Shown piece by piece: positions 16,868 to 25,477 of a stretch of DNA of 64,000 nucleotides. The position numbers were made by a program, and so were the translations under genes. Each line of letters opens with the position of its first letter. Positions within the stretch are counted from its first letter, which is position 1. The stretch comes from Hornefia porci. Its GTDB lineage: Bacteria > Bacillota > Clostridia > Peptostreptococcales > Anaerovoracaceae. The notes under the pieces are model-generated. The model worked only from the letters and a program-made list of their open reading frames with translations. It did not search any database and was not told where the DNA came from. Where the stretch lies: NCBI RefSeq assembly GCF_001940235.1, contig NZ_MJIE01000001.1:620001-684000 (forward strand), given 5' to 3'.

Positions 16868-17536
16868 CTATTTTATGATCCTGAAATGCGATTTGGAGCT
16901 GACGCCGAAAGCGTTCGCTTCCTCCGTATCCACATGGCATTCCAGCGCGCTGGTGTCGGTTGCTCTGATGAGCACATTTCTCATGACGCCGCCGCGTTCT
17001 GTGTCAAAGTCGATGGAGACCACATCGCCGTCTCTGACGCCATATCGTTCCGCCTCTGCGGGAGTCATATGGATGTGACGCTGGGCAACAATCGTTCCCT
17101 CTGTCAGCACCACGCTCCCTTTGGGACCGACCAGCGTGACGCCAGGCGTGCCGGTCAGATCACCTGACTGGCGAACCGGCGCTTTGACGCCGAGTTTGAA
17201 GCCGTCTCCGGCCAGGATTTCAACCTGCGTCCTGCTTCTGACCGGACCGAGAACGCGAACCTTTTCAATCGCGCCTTTCGGACCGCAGACGGTCAGCGTC
17301 TCCTTACAGGCGAACTGCCCCGGCTGACCCAGATCCTTGATGGCGGTCAGCTCATATCCTGAGCCAAACAGCACATTCAGATCCTGCTGGGACAAATGCA
17401 GATGACGATTGGATACGCCTACCGGAATATCCGATCCGTCTGCACAGGTTCCTGCCCCGCAGCCGGCTCCGGTCTTTCCCGCGCCGGCCATGGCCGCATC
17501 GACAAGCTGTCTGATCAGCTGTTCATAATTCTCCAT
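16868..17536 (-). CDS. pduL: PduL-type phosphotransacylase
   Basis: 222 residues. It converts acetyl-CoA and phosphate to acetyl-phosphate and CoA, recycling CoA inside the compartment. Two PduL half-domains are visible, with the zinc-binding histidines in VGVSNRHLHLSQQD and VAQRHIHMTPAEAERYGV. A short N-terminal helix (ENYEQLIRQLVDAAMAG) followed by a Gly/Ala/Cys linker looks like an encapsulation peptide. The ribosome site AAAGGAG lies inside the last codons of the aldehyde dehydrogenase gene, so the two are translationally linked. Confidence 0.95.
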   Translation of the reverse strand: MENYEQLIRQLVDAAMAGAGKTGAGCGAGTCADGSDIPVGVSNRHLHLSQQDLNVLFGSGYELTAIKDLGQPGQFACKETLTVCGPKGAIEKVRVLGPVRSRTQVEILAGDGFKLGVKAPVRQSGDLTGTPGVTLVGPKGSVVLTEGTIVAQRHIHMTPAEAERYGVRDGDVVSIDFDTERGGVMRNVLIRATDTSALECHVDTEEANAFGVSSKSHFRIIK

Positions 17537-17539
17537 TTA

Positions 17540-19216
17540 TCATTCTCCTTTCAGAGCCTTCACCATGGAATTAATCATGTCATTCAGCTGTGCAGTGTTG
17601 ATTCCCTGATCCCCTGCCGCCGGCGCCGCCTGCGGTGCAGGAGTCGCAGACGCCGCTCCGTTCTGGATTTCAGAAGGAGACGGTGCTCCTGTGATATTCA
17701 CCGGGCTGTAAGGAGCGCAGGTTCCGCAGGTTGGGCTGTATCCGATATAGCTCTGTACAGGTGCCGCGGGAGCCGGTGCGGCCTGCGGAGCAGTCTGTGT
17801 CGGAGCATATCCGCCGTTCAGTTCCGGATGGTTGAAGGTCGGATCGTTCGCCGCCAGGTTTGCACAGTCCACGAGGCCGTAAGCGACCCGTTTGACATTG
17901 ATCAGGTGCAGCGGAGATACGTTCTCCGAGACGGAGCTTCCGCCCCAGGTTCCGCATCCCAGTGTGAAGGATGGAGCCAGACCGGTGCTCGCACCGACGC
18001 CGCCCATGCTTCCACCGGTGTTGACCAGAATTCTGGACGCCGGTTTCGCAGAGAATTCCATCACCATATTTCTGTCCTGCGTATGGATGCTCATCGTGTG
18101 ACCGATTCCGTTCTGCAGGAGTTTCTTGCTGAGCTCGCAGGCTTCGTGCCAATCCTTCACTGTGTAGAACGCCAGCACGGAGGTCAGCTTCTCGAAGGAC
18201 AGCGGATACTCTTTTCCAACGCCGCCCATCGGTCCGATCAGCACCTTTGTAGTGTCCGGAACACTGAATCCTGCCGCGTTCGCGATGACCAGCGGAGATC
18301 TTCCGACGAACTTGGCGCTCATGGATGTCGTTCCCGGCCGGAACAGGATCTTGCAGACCTTTTCAGTTTCCTCGGGGCTCATGAAATATCCGCCCTGCTT
18401 CCGGAATTCCTCGATGACCTGATCCTTGTTGCATTCCTCTGCGATGACAGACTGCTCGGACGCACAGATTGTGCCGTAGTCAAAGCTCTTGCTCGCGATA
18501 ATGTTCTTCACGGCCTCTGCGACATTCGCTGTTCTCTCGATGTACGCCGGGGAGTTTCCCGCGCCGACGCCGAGAGCCGGTTTACCGGAGCTGTACGCCG
18601 CCTTGACCATTCCCGGACCGCCGGTGGCGATAATCATCTTGATATCCGGATGATGCATCAGCTCGTTAGTTGCGGGCATGCTGGGCATCGAAACGCATCC
18701 GATGGTGTTCGCCGGCGCGCCCGCCGCTTCTGCCGCCTCCTTCATCAGGACAGCCGCTCTGAGTGTACATTTCTTTGCCGACGGATGCGGAGCGAAAACA
18801 ATCGCATTTCTCGCCTTGACCGCAATCATCGATTTGAAAATTGCTGTCGATGTCGGATTTGTGGAGGGAACAATTCCCAGCAGAAGTCCGACCGGCTCTG
18901 CGATCTCGATTGTTTTGTTGACCGGATCCTCCCGGAGAACGCCGGATGTCTTCATTCCCTTAATATAATTGTAGAGAACGGTTGAGGCGAAATGATTCTT
19001 GTAGGTCTTGTCCGGAACCTTTCCGAACCCTGTCTCCTCAACAGCCATCTGCGCCAGCTCATATGCGTGCTCTTCCGCTACGCGTACCATGTTCTGCAGG
19101 ATCTTATCGATTTGCTCATCTGTGTATGTGGCGATCTGCTCTGTCGCGATCTGGCCGGCTCTGGCAAGATCCCTGGCCTCCTGTACGGAGCGCAGATCAA
19201 AATCCATATTCTCCAT
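17540..19216 (-). CDS. CoA-acylating acetaldehyde dehydrogenase (EutE/PduP type) with C-terminal targeting tail
   Basis: 558 residues. Converts acetaldehyde, NAD+ and CoA to acetyl-CoA and NADH inside the shell. The catalytic core (about 10-465) has the nucleophile C251 in [11 protein letters not shown] and the cofactor segments [15 protein letters not shown] and [15 protein letters not shown]. Residues about 466-537 form a Pro/Ala-rich linker, and 538-556 ([18 protein letters not shown]) form an amphipathic helix typical of an encapsulation peptide. A catalytically altered paralogue lies upstream at 29084. The start follows AAGGAGG. Confidence 0.95.
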   Translation of the reverse strand: MENMDFDLRSVQEARDLARAGQIATEQIATYTDEQIDKILQNMVRVAEEHAYELAQMAVEETGFGKVPDKTYKNHFASTVLYNYIKGMKTSGVLREDPVNKTIEIAEPVGLLLGIVPSTNPTSTAIFKSMIAVKARNAIVFAPHPSAKKCTLRAAVLMKEAAEAAGAPANTIGCVSMPSMPATNELMHHPDIKMIIATGGPGMVKAAYSSGKPALGVGAGNSPAYIERTANVAEAVKNIIASKSFDYGTICASEQSVIAEECNKDQVIEEFRKQGGYFMSPEETEKVCKILFRPGTTSMSAKFVGRSPLVIANAAGFSVPDTTKVLIGPMGGVGKEYPLSFEKLTSVLAFYTVKDWHEACELSKKLLQNGIGHTMSIHTQDRNMVMEFSAKPASRILVNTGGSMGGVGASTGLAPSFTLGCGTWGGSSVSENVSPLHLINVKRVAYGLVDCANLAANDPTFNHPELNGGYAPTQTAPQAAPAPAAPVQSYIGYSPTCGTCAPYSPVNITGAPSPSEIQNGAASATPAPQAAPAAGDQGINTAQLNDMINSMVKALKGE

Positions 19217-19250
19217 TATGCAGCACCTCCTTTTAAATTGCTAAAACTTG

Positions 19251-19919
19251 TTATTTCTTGTAGTATTCCTCGAACTGATCAATGAGCGCTGATTTGTTCG
19301 AGTGGGTAATTTCTCTGCCTGAGATGCCGAACTGTCCGTTATATTCACGGGCCAGTGTCCTCAGCTCCACTACCTTTTTCCCGGAAAGGATCTCCCGGAC
19401 TGCGTCGGCGCCTCTGGCCTCAACAATCTCGTCGAGCTCTGCCTTATGGAGATTTTCAGGGACTTCGACCGTCCTGCTCTCCCCGGTCACTTCGATTTCC
19501 GCGGGCTCTTCCGATGTGTCCTCCGCGGGTTCTGCTGTCTCCTCTGCCGGCTCCGACGGAGTTCCGCCGCCTTCATTTTCTTTGTTCCGGCTACTTATGT
19601 GAGACTCCTCATCGTCAGGATCGGAGATTTCTTCATCATCCCCGGGGATCCTGTTCACGATCAGACCGCTGAGTGTCGAATGCGGTCTCGGAATGACGTG
19701 GGTGGAAACAATCTCGCCGCCCATTCTCTGAACCGCTGACGCCGCCGCGTCGACGGAAGCCTTGCAGGCCGCTACATCGCCGGCAATCACGATCGTCACA
19801 AGTCCGCCCTTTACGAATCTTCTTTCGATCAGCGTTACCTCCGCTGCCTTCAGCATCGCATCGGCACTTTCGATTGCGGGAACCAGCCCCTTTGTTTCAA
19901 TCATACCAATTGCTTTCAT
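19251..19919 (-). CDS. BMC-H shell protein with acidic linker and SAP-like C-terminal domain
   Basis: 222 residues, more than twice a normal BMC-H. Residues 1-88 are a standard hexamer domain ([20 protein letters not shown]...IPRPHS). Residues 93-155 are a very acidic Glu/Pro/Ser linker. The C-terminal 65 residues include KKVVELRTLAREYNGQFGIS and NKSALIDQFEEYYKK, a pattern like SAP or Rho-N helix-extended-helix domains that often bind nucleic acid. EutK has a helix-turn-helix tail and PduK an Fe-S tail, so extended BMC-H proteins exist, but this tail type I cannot match to them. Function is unknown. Confidence 0.9.
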   Translation of the reverse strand: MKAIGMIETKGLVPAIESADAMLKAAEVTLIERRFVKGGLVTIVIAGDVAACKASVDAAASAVQRMGGEIVSTHVIPRPHSTLSGLIVNRIPGDDEEISDPDDEESHISSRNKENEGGGTPSEPAEETAEPAEDTSEEPAEIEVTGESRTVEVPENLHKAELDEIVEARGADAVREILSGKKVVELRTLAREYNGQFGISGREITHSNKSALIDQFEEYYKK

Positions 19920-19966
19920 AGTAATTGCTCCTTTTCAGATTACTCGTCGTTAACTGCTTTCATCTA

Positions 19967-20647
19967 TTAATACGTTGCGTAGAACGTTTTGGCAAATGTA
20001 TCGCCGCTGCTGAAGCGGACCTGCTGTCCCTTCTGGATGAAGAACGTGTCGCCCGGATAAGCTGTGTGCTCTTTTCCGTCGATAGTGATCGTCATCTGTC
20101 CCTCGACAACATAGTGCGTTTCCTGGATTTCCACCGGATAGTCGAATGTGCAGTGATCCACCGTCATGAAGCCGGACGACACTGAAGCGCCGTCATCCGC
20201 GCCGACGATCTCCTGGTACATGACCTTGCCGTAATCGGCAGGCACTCCGGTATCCAGGACCTCCATTTTAATTCCCTGTCCCCGGACCAGTTTCAGACCG
20301 TTCTCACATTCCGCGGTGTAGGGTGCGTTTCCGGACGCCGCGTTCAGGCTGTTGACGAATCCGTCCAGCAGTCCCTGATCCGCCAGCTTCTTCAGAACCT
20401 GATAGATCATATCGCTGCTCAGGCCGTCCCCTTCACATGCAGGCTGTGCTGCAGGTGCCGCGGACGCGGGTGCAGCCGGTGTACAGCAGGCGGCTGCCGG
20501 CGCACAGCCTTCCGTAAGCTCGATCCCGTTCGCACGTATCATGTCGCGGGCGGCCGGTGTGATCAGAGTGTTATCGTCAATGCAGATGCTCTTCTGTCCC
20601 TTCTCGATGAATTCTCTGACACACTTCTCAGTTATCAACGTTTTCAT
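19967..20647 (-). CDS. eutQ: EutQ-like cupin protein (probable acetate kinase)
   Basis: 226 residues. EutQ of ethanolamine compartments has been described as an acetate kinase, which would complete acetaldehyde to acetate with ATP gain. The C-terminal half (about 110-226) is a cupin with HYVVEGQMTITIDGKEHTAYPG. The N-terminal 45 residues (LITEKCVREFIEKG...TPAARDMIRANGIEL) recur in the EutT-like protein of this operon. Between them lie an Ala/Pro/Cys linker and a helix (SSDMIYQVLKKLADQGLLDG) that may be a targeting peptide. Kinase activity here is inferred from family. Confidence 0.88.
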   Translation of the reverse strand: MKTLITEKCVREFIEKGQKSICIDDNTLITPAARDMIRANGIELTEGCAPAAACCTPAAPASAAPAAQPACEGDGLSSDMIYQVLKKLADQGLLDGFVNSLNAASGNAPYTAECENGLKLVRGQGIKMEVLDTGVPADYGKVMYQEIVGADDGASVSSGFMTVDHCTFDYPVEIQETHYVVEGQMTITIDGKEHTAYPGDTFFIQKGQQVRFSSGDTFAKTFYATY

Positions 20648-20665
20648 TTAGTTTCACTCCTTTCA

Positions 20666-21214
20666 TTACAGTAGTGATTCTATCAATCGATCGGAAGGTG
20701 ATGGAATAACTTCCGCGTTGACCAGAAGTCCCTTTTCCTTCGCAATTGCCATACCGGTATCGACGCCGGTCTGAACTGCCGCAACCTCTCCGGTAAAGGT
20801 GAAGTATGACTTGCCGCCCAATCCATTGCCGAGTCTCAGTTCGATGGGCTCCAGCTCCGCTGACTTGAGAATCTCATCTGCCGCAATGATCATCGTCGCC
20901 AGAGAGAAGGATTCCATAATTCCGACGGCGTCCAGCTTCTCCGGCATCGTTGCGCCGGTAATCGCCGGGAAAACGGATTCTGTTACATTCGGCACGACGA
21001 TGGAATCCACAAAGAATTCCCCGGCCAGCTGCTCTCCCAATGTCACGGAGGACTGAACCGCCGCAACATCGCCGGTCACAATGGTGATGTACTTGCCCGG
21101 GCAGGTGCTGACCGACGTGACGATCTCCACCTCTGAGATCTTGACCATCTGGTCCGCTACATATATGCCGCGCGCAATGCTCGTAAATTCGACCATTCCT
21201 ATCGCTCTCTGCAT
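20666..21214 (-). CDS. pduT: Trimeric BMC-T shell protein, PduT type with pore cysteine
   Basis: 182 residues, two tandem BMC domains (about 1-90 and 95-182). PduT forms pseudohexameric trimers with a [4Fe-4S] cluster in the pore held by Cys38. Here residue 38 is a cysteine in the same context (VSTCPGKY), so the cluster site is conserved. The second domain starts DAVGIMESFSLATMIIAADE. The gene directly precedes in the protein sense the PduS-like redox protein's partner role: the two genes are four bases apart, consistent with electron transfer through the shell. Confidence 0.92.
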   Translation of the reverse strand: MQRAIGMVEFTSIARGIYVADQMVKISEVEIVTSVSTCPGKYITIVTGDVAAVQSSVTLGEQLAGEFFVDSIVVPNVTESVFPAITGATMPEKLDAVGIMESFSLATMIIAADEILKSAELEPIELRLGNGLGGKSYFTFTGEVAAVQTGVDTGMAIAKEKGLLVNAEVIPSPSDRLIESLL

Positions 21215-21218
21215 CCTG

Positions 21219-22547
21219 CTACCTCCTAATCGCGATGTACTTATCTGTGACTTCGGTTACTTCTCCACCGATGCTGGCGTGTACAGCCGCGCCTAAAGCA
21301 TCCTCCGGAATTCTGCCGATCATCTGACCGGCGGTTACTCTATCGCCCGCGCGGACAATCGGCTGCGCGGGTGCGCCTACATGCTGAGACAGCATGATGT
21401 GCACTTCCTGCGGCTCCAGCCGGATGTCAGACATCGGCGCGGGAGCGTCAAATCCGGTGAGCCCGATCCTGGCGATCAGACGGTGACTCGGAACCAGACG
21501 CCAGTCTCTGTTCCTGTTCGGTCTGTATTCCCGGTTCTCGTCTCTCTGGAACCGGACTCCCGCCTTCATTGTCTCATCCTTCAGGGCCATATTGGCCATC
21601 TTGGGATGGAGCCCTATCGGACATGCGAAGTATTCACAAAGATTACACTGGCAGCAGAGCTGCCCGATGGTCTTTCCCTGCATGTCGTCTCCGCCGTAGA
21701 GCATGAACCGCATCGCTTTATGCGGCGCCGTATCGTGTCCGATCAGCGCTCTGGGGCACATATCCGTACACATACGGCACTGCTCACAGGTAGCGTGATT
21801 GATTTTCCGTGCCTGCGGATCAGTGACTTCCTTCTTTCTGATCAACGGATGATCCTTCTTCAGGATGACATATCCTTTGTTCTTCTTGACGACAAAACCA
21901 TGGATATCCGCCAGCAGCGGTCCCATCATCGGTCCGCCGTCGATAACTTTGTATTCAGAGAAATCCGTGATTCCCGACAGCTTCAGCACATCCAGCACCG
22001 GTGTTCCCACCGGAACCTTCAGCGTCAGACGGCTGGGAATGTCGCCCGCCACCGTGACGTAGGTTTCCGTGACCGGAATGCCCTTTGATGCGTTGTAAAC
22101 ATTCAGCGCCGTCTCGGAATTCATGACGACACAGCCGCACATGATAGGGATCCCCGCCTCCGGAACCACTCTTCCGGTCAGCTGATAGACCAGAACCTGC
22201 TCGTCTCCCGCAGGATAGATATCCGGCAGAATCCCTACAGAAACGTAATCCGCGAAACCGATTCGGTCAATCGTGTCTCTGAGAATCTGAATTACGTCGC
22301 CATGCTTTCCCTTGATTCCGATGATCGCCTGTTTCGCGCCGACCATCCTGCCGGCCATCTCGAATCCCCTGATGATTTCCTCCGGGTACATGGCCATCAG
22401 CTGCTGATCCACGCGGAGCAGCGGTTCGCACTCCGCTCCGTTCATCAGAATGTAATCTGCATTTGATGTCAATTTGGCATGAGTCGGAAATCCGGCTCCG
22501 CCGGCTCCGATCACGCCCGCACTTTTGATTTGATCCAGAAGCGCCAT
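21219..22547 (-). CDS. pduS: PduS/RnfC-like flavin and iron-sulfur oxidoreductase
   Basis: 442 residues. PduS of propanediol compartments is an FMN and 2x[4Fe-4S] NADH-oxidising protein. Here the N-terminus has the RnfC/Nqo1-like loop GVIGAGGAGFPTHAKL and an SLBB-like region, then two cluster motifs, C254/C257/C260/C264 and C298/C301/C304/C309, and a C-terminal barrel-sandwich part. In a compartment without a B12 enzyme its classical cobalamin-reductase label does not fit. A role in moving electrons from NADH to the PduT cluster and out of the shell is more likely. Confidence 0.92.
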   Translation of the reverse strand: MALLDQIKSAGVIGAGGAGFPTHAKLTSNADYILMNGAECEPLLRVDQQLMAMYPEEIIRGFEMAGRMVGAKQAIIGIKGKHGDVIQILRDTIDRIGFADYVSVGILPDIYPAGDEQVLVYQLTGRVVPEAGIPIMCGCVVMNSETALNVYNASKGIPVTETYVTVAGDIPSRLTLKVPVGTPVLDVLKLSGITDFSEYKVIDGGPMMGPLLADIHGFVVKKNKGYVILKKDHPLIRKKEVTDPQARKINHATCEQCRMCTDMCPRALIGHDTAPHKAMRFMLYGGDDMQGKTIGQLCCQCNLCEYFACPIGLHPKMANMALKDETMKAGVRFQRDENREYRPNRNRDWRLVPSHRLIARIGLTGFDAPAPMSDIRLEPQEVHIMLSQHVGAPAQPIVRAGDRVTAGQMIGRIPEDALGAAVHASIGGEVTEVTDKYIAIRR

Positions 22548-22565
22548 ACTATACCTCCCAGACTC

Positions 22566-22829
22566 CTAAAATTCACAGTCTTCATCTATGATGCCGACAA
22601 TCGCGGCATCAACCGGTATGCTGTCGTCCTCCACCATTCTTCTGGCAGACGATCCCAGCGTTACCAGTACTCTGTCTCCGATTCCGGAACTGATGGTATC
22701 CACCGCCACAAGGCGCTGTCCATCATTCTTTCCTCCGCCGATCACCTCCACAAGCATCAGCTTGTATCCGTTCAGAAGCGGCGTCTTTCTGGTCGCCCAG
22801 ATATTATCGATCAGCTTAGCCGTCAGCAT
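22566..22829 (-). CDS. eutN: Pentameric BMC vertex protein (EutN/CcmL family)
   Basis: 87 residues. Vertex pentamers cap the corners of the icosahedral shell. The sequence begins MLTAKLIDNIWATRKTPLLN and contains VAVDTISSGIGDRVLVTLGS and a closing VDAAIVGIIDE, all typical. The ATG at 22829 follows GGGGAG and overlaps the end of the GrpU-like gene by 14 bases. It is the only vertex protein in the window. Confidence 0.95.
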   Translation of the reverse strand: MLTAKLIDNIWATRKTPLLNGYKLMLVEVIGGGKNDGQRLVAVDTISSGIGDRVLVTLGSSARRMVEDDSIPVDAAIVGIIDEDCEF

Positions 22830-23127
22830 TGTACTTACTCCCCTCTGCGTCCTCCCGAATCGCGCGGAGCGCTGATTCCACGGACGCTGTGTCTCCGAAT
22901 ATTGCAAGCATAATCATGTTCTGCGGACAGCTGCCTCTGATATCCTCCACCGTAACGCCTACGGTTTTTTCCGCGATGTCAGCGGCAACCACCATTTCAA
23001 TCAGCCTGCCCTGCACAAGGCCTACGGCATCGATGCTTTCCGGTCTCTGAGAGGCGGGAGTTCCCTTCCGTCTCATCAGGATATCGAGCGTCCCCTGCGA
23101 GGGGGTCTTAATGATTCTGAATTCCAT
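22816..23127 (-). CDS. grpU: GrpU-type permuted BMC shell protein with Fe-S motif
   Basis: 103 residues, divergent BMC domain: RIIKTPSQGTLDILMRR, then IDAVGLVQGRLIEMVVAADIAEK and MIMLAIFGDTASVESALRAI. GrpU proteins of glycyl-radical compartments bind an Fe-S cluster in the hexamer pore through a cysteine in a G-x-C-P-Q motif. Here that motif is GSCPQ with C67. It lies between eutJ and eutN. Together with the PduT-like protein it gives the shell two different candidate Fe-S pores. Assignment rests on the motif and its place in the operon. Confidence 0.82.
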   Translation of the reverse strand: MEFRIIKTPSQGTLDILMRRKGTPASQRPESIDAVGLVQGRLIEMVVAADIAEKTVGVTVEDIRGSCPQNMIMLAIFGDTASVESALRAIREDAEGSKYNADG

Positions 23128-23145
23128 CTCTGCCTCTTCCCGTGT

Positions 23146-24000
23146 CTACCATTTCCCTTCGTATTCCTCCTGCCTGCAGCTGAGAGCGATTCCCAGCGGC
23201 GTGACGAACATCGGATTCCCGGGTTTATGTGTATAGATTCCTGTTTTCTTCTCGATGGTTCCTTCAATCCCGGTCAGACAGCAGGTTCCCCCGACAAGGG
23301 AGATTTCCTCAACCTGATGTCCCTCGATATGCTCGTTGATGATCGCCGCGACCTTTTCAATCACAGGCTTGAGCACCGGGAAGATTTCTTTGTGGTTGTC
23401 CGGATCACGCTTGAACACCTCTGCCTCCTCGAAGGGCATTTTGTAAGCGCCTGACAAAACCAGTGAGAAGTGTGTTCCACCTGTGGGTTCATCGGCGATA
23501 TAGACCACCTTCCCGTCCTTGAAGATGGAGATTCCGGTCGTTCCTCCGCCGATGTCGACAACCGCTCCGTTCTGGATCTTCAGCACCTCGTTCGCAGCTG
23601 TGGGTTCATCCAGCAGATTGCTCAGAGTGAATCCGGCTCCCCGCACGACGTTCTCCACCGCGCCGGAATCAACCGTTTCCGTTCCCGGCGGGATTGCGGC
23701 CGCCGCGTAAATCAGCTCCGTATCCAGTTTCTCCTCCAGCTCCTGCTTCATTTCACGGACGATCTGAACTGCTCCGATGTAGTCTACGACCATGCCGTCT
23801 CTGACGACGTCGGCGTATTTGTAGCAGCCTGCCACCGGCTCGTAGTTCTCATCCAGCACCGCCACAACCACACAGGCGGTTCCGAGATCGACGCCGGTAT
23901 AATACACCGACGATTTGTGAAGCTCCGGCTTTTCGCAGACCTGCTCGAATTTCTCCACCAGTTGATCGCAATACTCAAAGTTTACTCGTTTCTCAGACAT
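23146..24000 (-). CDS. eutJ: EutJ-like Hsp70/actin-fold chaperone
   Basis: 284 residues, the EutJ length. ATPase fold with the phosphate loops VDLGTACVVVAVLDE and VVDIGGGTTGISIFKDGK and the adenosine segment VEEISLVGGTCCLTGIEG. EutJ is thought to act as a chaperone in compartment assembly or enzyme reactivation. The ATG at 24000 follows GGAGGGGG and overlaps the end of the EutT-like gene by 19 bases. An in-frame extension to 24087 has no ribosome site. Confidence 0.9.
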   Translation of the reverse strand: MSEKRVNFEYCDQLVEKFEQVCEKPELHKSSVYYTGVDLGTACVVVAVLDENYEPVAGCYKYADVVRDGMVVDYIGAVQIVREMKQELEEKLDTELIYAAAAIPPGTETVDSGAVENVVRGAGFTLSNLLDEPTAANEVLKIQNGAVVDIGGGTTGISIFKDGKVVYIADEPTGGTHFSLVLSGAYKMPFEEAEVFKRDPDNHKEIFPVLKPVIEKVAAIINEHIEGHQVEEISLVGGTCCLTGIEGTIEKKTGIYTHKPGNPMFVTPLGIALSCRQEEYEGKW

Positions 24001-24641
24001 TCTCCCCCTCCAAAGGCCTTGCATATCAGCTGCGAAATGCAGTTGATGATCTGATTCAGTCTTTCTGTCACTGCCTTGTTGGTACAATGGACTTCCATAA
24101 CGGTGACCTGCACCTCATAAAGCTCGCAGCGCAGCCGGTGCAGCAGCAGGATCTGCCGCCCCTTCTCTGTCTGCATATGGAATTCTGTGATATCAAAGCA
24201 GTCGCCGATGTCACAGCAGAATGTCTCCGCCGTCATTCCTCCGCATGTTCTGAACGGAACCGGTTCGAAGGTCTTCCCCTCCTTCGCCATATACTTGATT
24301 TCCTCGAACTTTCTGCCCAGCTGCAGAACCTCCTGCGCCAGGACCACGTCGAGTTCCATCAGCTCCGATGCGGTCAGAAGAAACAGGGCCTCCGCGGATT
24401 TCAGACACGCTCCCAGCCTTCTGTCCTTCAGAAGATCCGGCGTGCCGACGCCCGGCTCTCTGCCTGCCACGACTCCATCGCCGACGTGCATCGCTGTTCC
24501 GTCCGCGAATACATTGATCTGTCTGTCCTGCAGGAACTGTCTGGCGCCCGGAGTCAGTCTGGCGCCCGGCTGGATTTCATAGCTTGTAAAAGGATCTTTT
24601 CTGTAGATGTCTCTCAGATCATCTTCCGTTATGAATTTCAT
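23982..24641 (-). CDS. EutT-like cobalamin-adenosyltransferase family protein
   Basis: 219 residues. The N-terminus KFITEDDLRDIYRKDPF...ARLTPGARQFLQDRQI resembles EutT and repeats the module at the start of the EutQ-like protein here. The middle has helical segments (SAEALFLLTASELMELDVVL) like the adenosyltransferase bundle, then a cysteine cluster CCDIGDC that recalls the CCxxC metal site of EutT; I do not see its upstream histidine at the usual spacing. Choline cleavage by CutC uses no B12, so true adenosyltransferase activity is doubtful. The ATG at 24641 is chosen over 24659 for its ribosome site. Confidence 0.7.
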   Translation of the reverse strand: MKFITEDDLRDIYRKDPFTSYEIQPGARLTPGARQFLQDRQINVFADGTAMHVGDGVVAGREPGVGTPDLLKDRRLGACLKSAEALFLLTASELMELDVVLAQEVLQLGRKFEEIKYMAKEGKTFEPVPFRTCGGMTAETFCCDIGDCFDITEFHMQTEKGRQILLLHRLRCELYEVQVTVMEVHCTNKAVTERLNQIINCISQLICKAFGGGECLRNE

Positions 24642-25095
24642 GTTTCTTCGACCTTTCAATGATGTCTTTCAGCACGTATTCCTTCAGTTCCTCTATGCCT
24701 TCGCCCGTTTTCACACTGACCCGGAAATAAGGCTCCTCAACGCCGATGTACTTCAGCTGTTTCCGGCAGGTCTCCTCGTTCTCCGGGTGAAGATCACATT
24801 TGGTAATCACTCCCGTAACCGGATAGCGGAAAACCTTTGCGAATCCATGAGAATATTTGTCGACGGGATTGCTCTGATCCACAAGAATCAGAATATGTCC
24901 CGCATTGTTCTGTGCCGCGGATATGAGATGCTTGTACATCCACGGATTTTCCAGGTATGCGCCCGGAACATCTATGGTGTATTTCCCGAATATCATATCC
25001 TGCGTTTTTCTCGGCGGTCGTTTTTCTCCGTTGATGGCATCCACCAATGCCGTTTTTCCGGACTTTCCGGTACCGATCACCATTATTTTGCGCAT
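24619..25095 (-). CDS. EutP/PduV-like small GTPase
   Basis: 158 residues. P-loop VIGTGKSGKTALVDAI, switch-II-like DVPGAY and the base-recognising ITKCDLH are those of the EutP/PduV family, which is linked to acetate kinase activity or shell positioning depending on the system. The ATG at 25095 shares a base with the stop of the preceding EutS-like gene, a sign of translational coupling. A second, less similar copy lies at 37712. Confidence 0.9.
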   Translation of the reverse strand: MRKIMVIGTGKSGKTALVDAINGEKRPPRKTQDMIFGKYTIDVPGAYLENPWMYKHLISAAQNNAGHILILVDQSNPVDKYSHGFAKVFRYPVTGVITKCDLHPENEETCRKQLKYIGVEEPYFRVSVKTGEGIEELKEYVLKDIIERSKKHEIHNGR

Positions 25096-25454
25096 CAGGT
25101 CTTTGTAACCTCCACTGTACTGAATCCCAGCAGATTGCACAAGGTGTCCGTTACCGCCTGCAGCGCCGTCTCCACGCTCTGCACGTCTCCGGAAATGACG
25201 ACAGAGCCTGTAAATCTGTCGAGGAAGCCGATCTGGACGTCTGCGGCTTTCGTCGCGATATCGGCCGCGATGATCGCCGTCTCATAGGGGGACAAAGTCA
25301 GGATGCCGATGGCTCCCGCCTCGTCAATCCCAAGACGTTCGTAGATGTCCGTCATGGGCGCGGCGATGACATGAGCGATGGTCACCTGTTTGCCGGGGAC
25401 CGATTCCTCTATGACACGCTGCAGTTCATCATTTGTTTCCTTGATTACACCCAT
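25095..25454 (-). CDS. Permuted BMC-H shell protein, EutS/PduU type (copy 1)
   Basis: 119 residues. An N-terminal [15 protein letters not shown] beta-barrel segment, then [37 protein letters not shown], is the circularly permuted BMC fold of EutS and PduU. These hexamers have a bent or plugged pore. It sits between cutD and the GTPase gene and has two relatives at 36774 and 37177. Confidence 0.93.
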   Translation of the reverse strand: MGVIKETNDELQRVIEESVPGKQVTIAHVIAAPMTDIYERLGIDEAGAIGILTLSPYETAIIAADIATKAADVQIGFLDRFTGSVVISGDVQSVETALQAVTDTLCNLLGFSTVEVTKT

Positions 25455-25477
25455 AGCTACCTCAGAAAAATAACTGT

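Noticed and set aside
17396..18985. A 529-codon plus-strand open frame
   Set aside because: Antisense to the acetaldehyde dehydrogenase gene, whose motifs and ribosome site are convincing; composition is Arg/Ser-rich as in shadow frames.
21219..22547. RnfC subunit of a membrane Rnf complex
   Set aside because: No other rnf genes are near, and the gene lies between BMC-T and BMC-P shell genes with the PduS cysteine layout.
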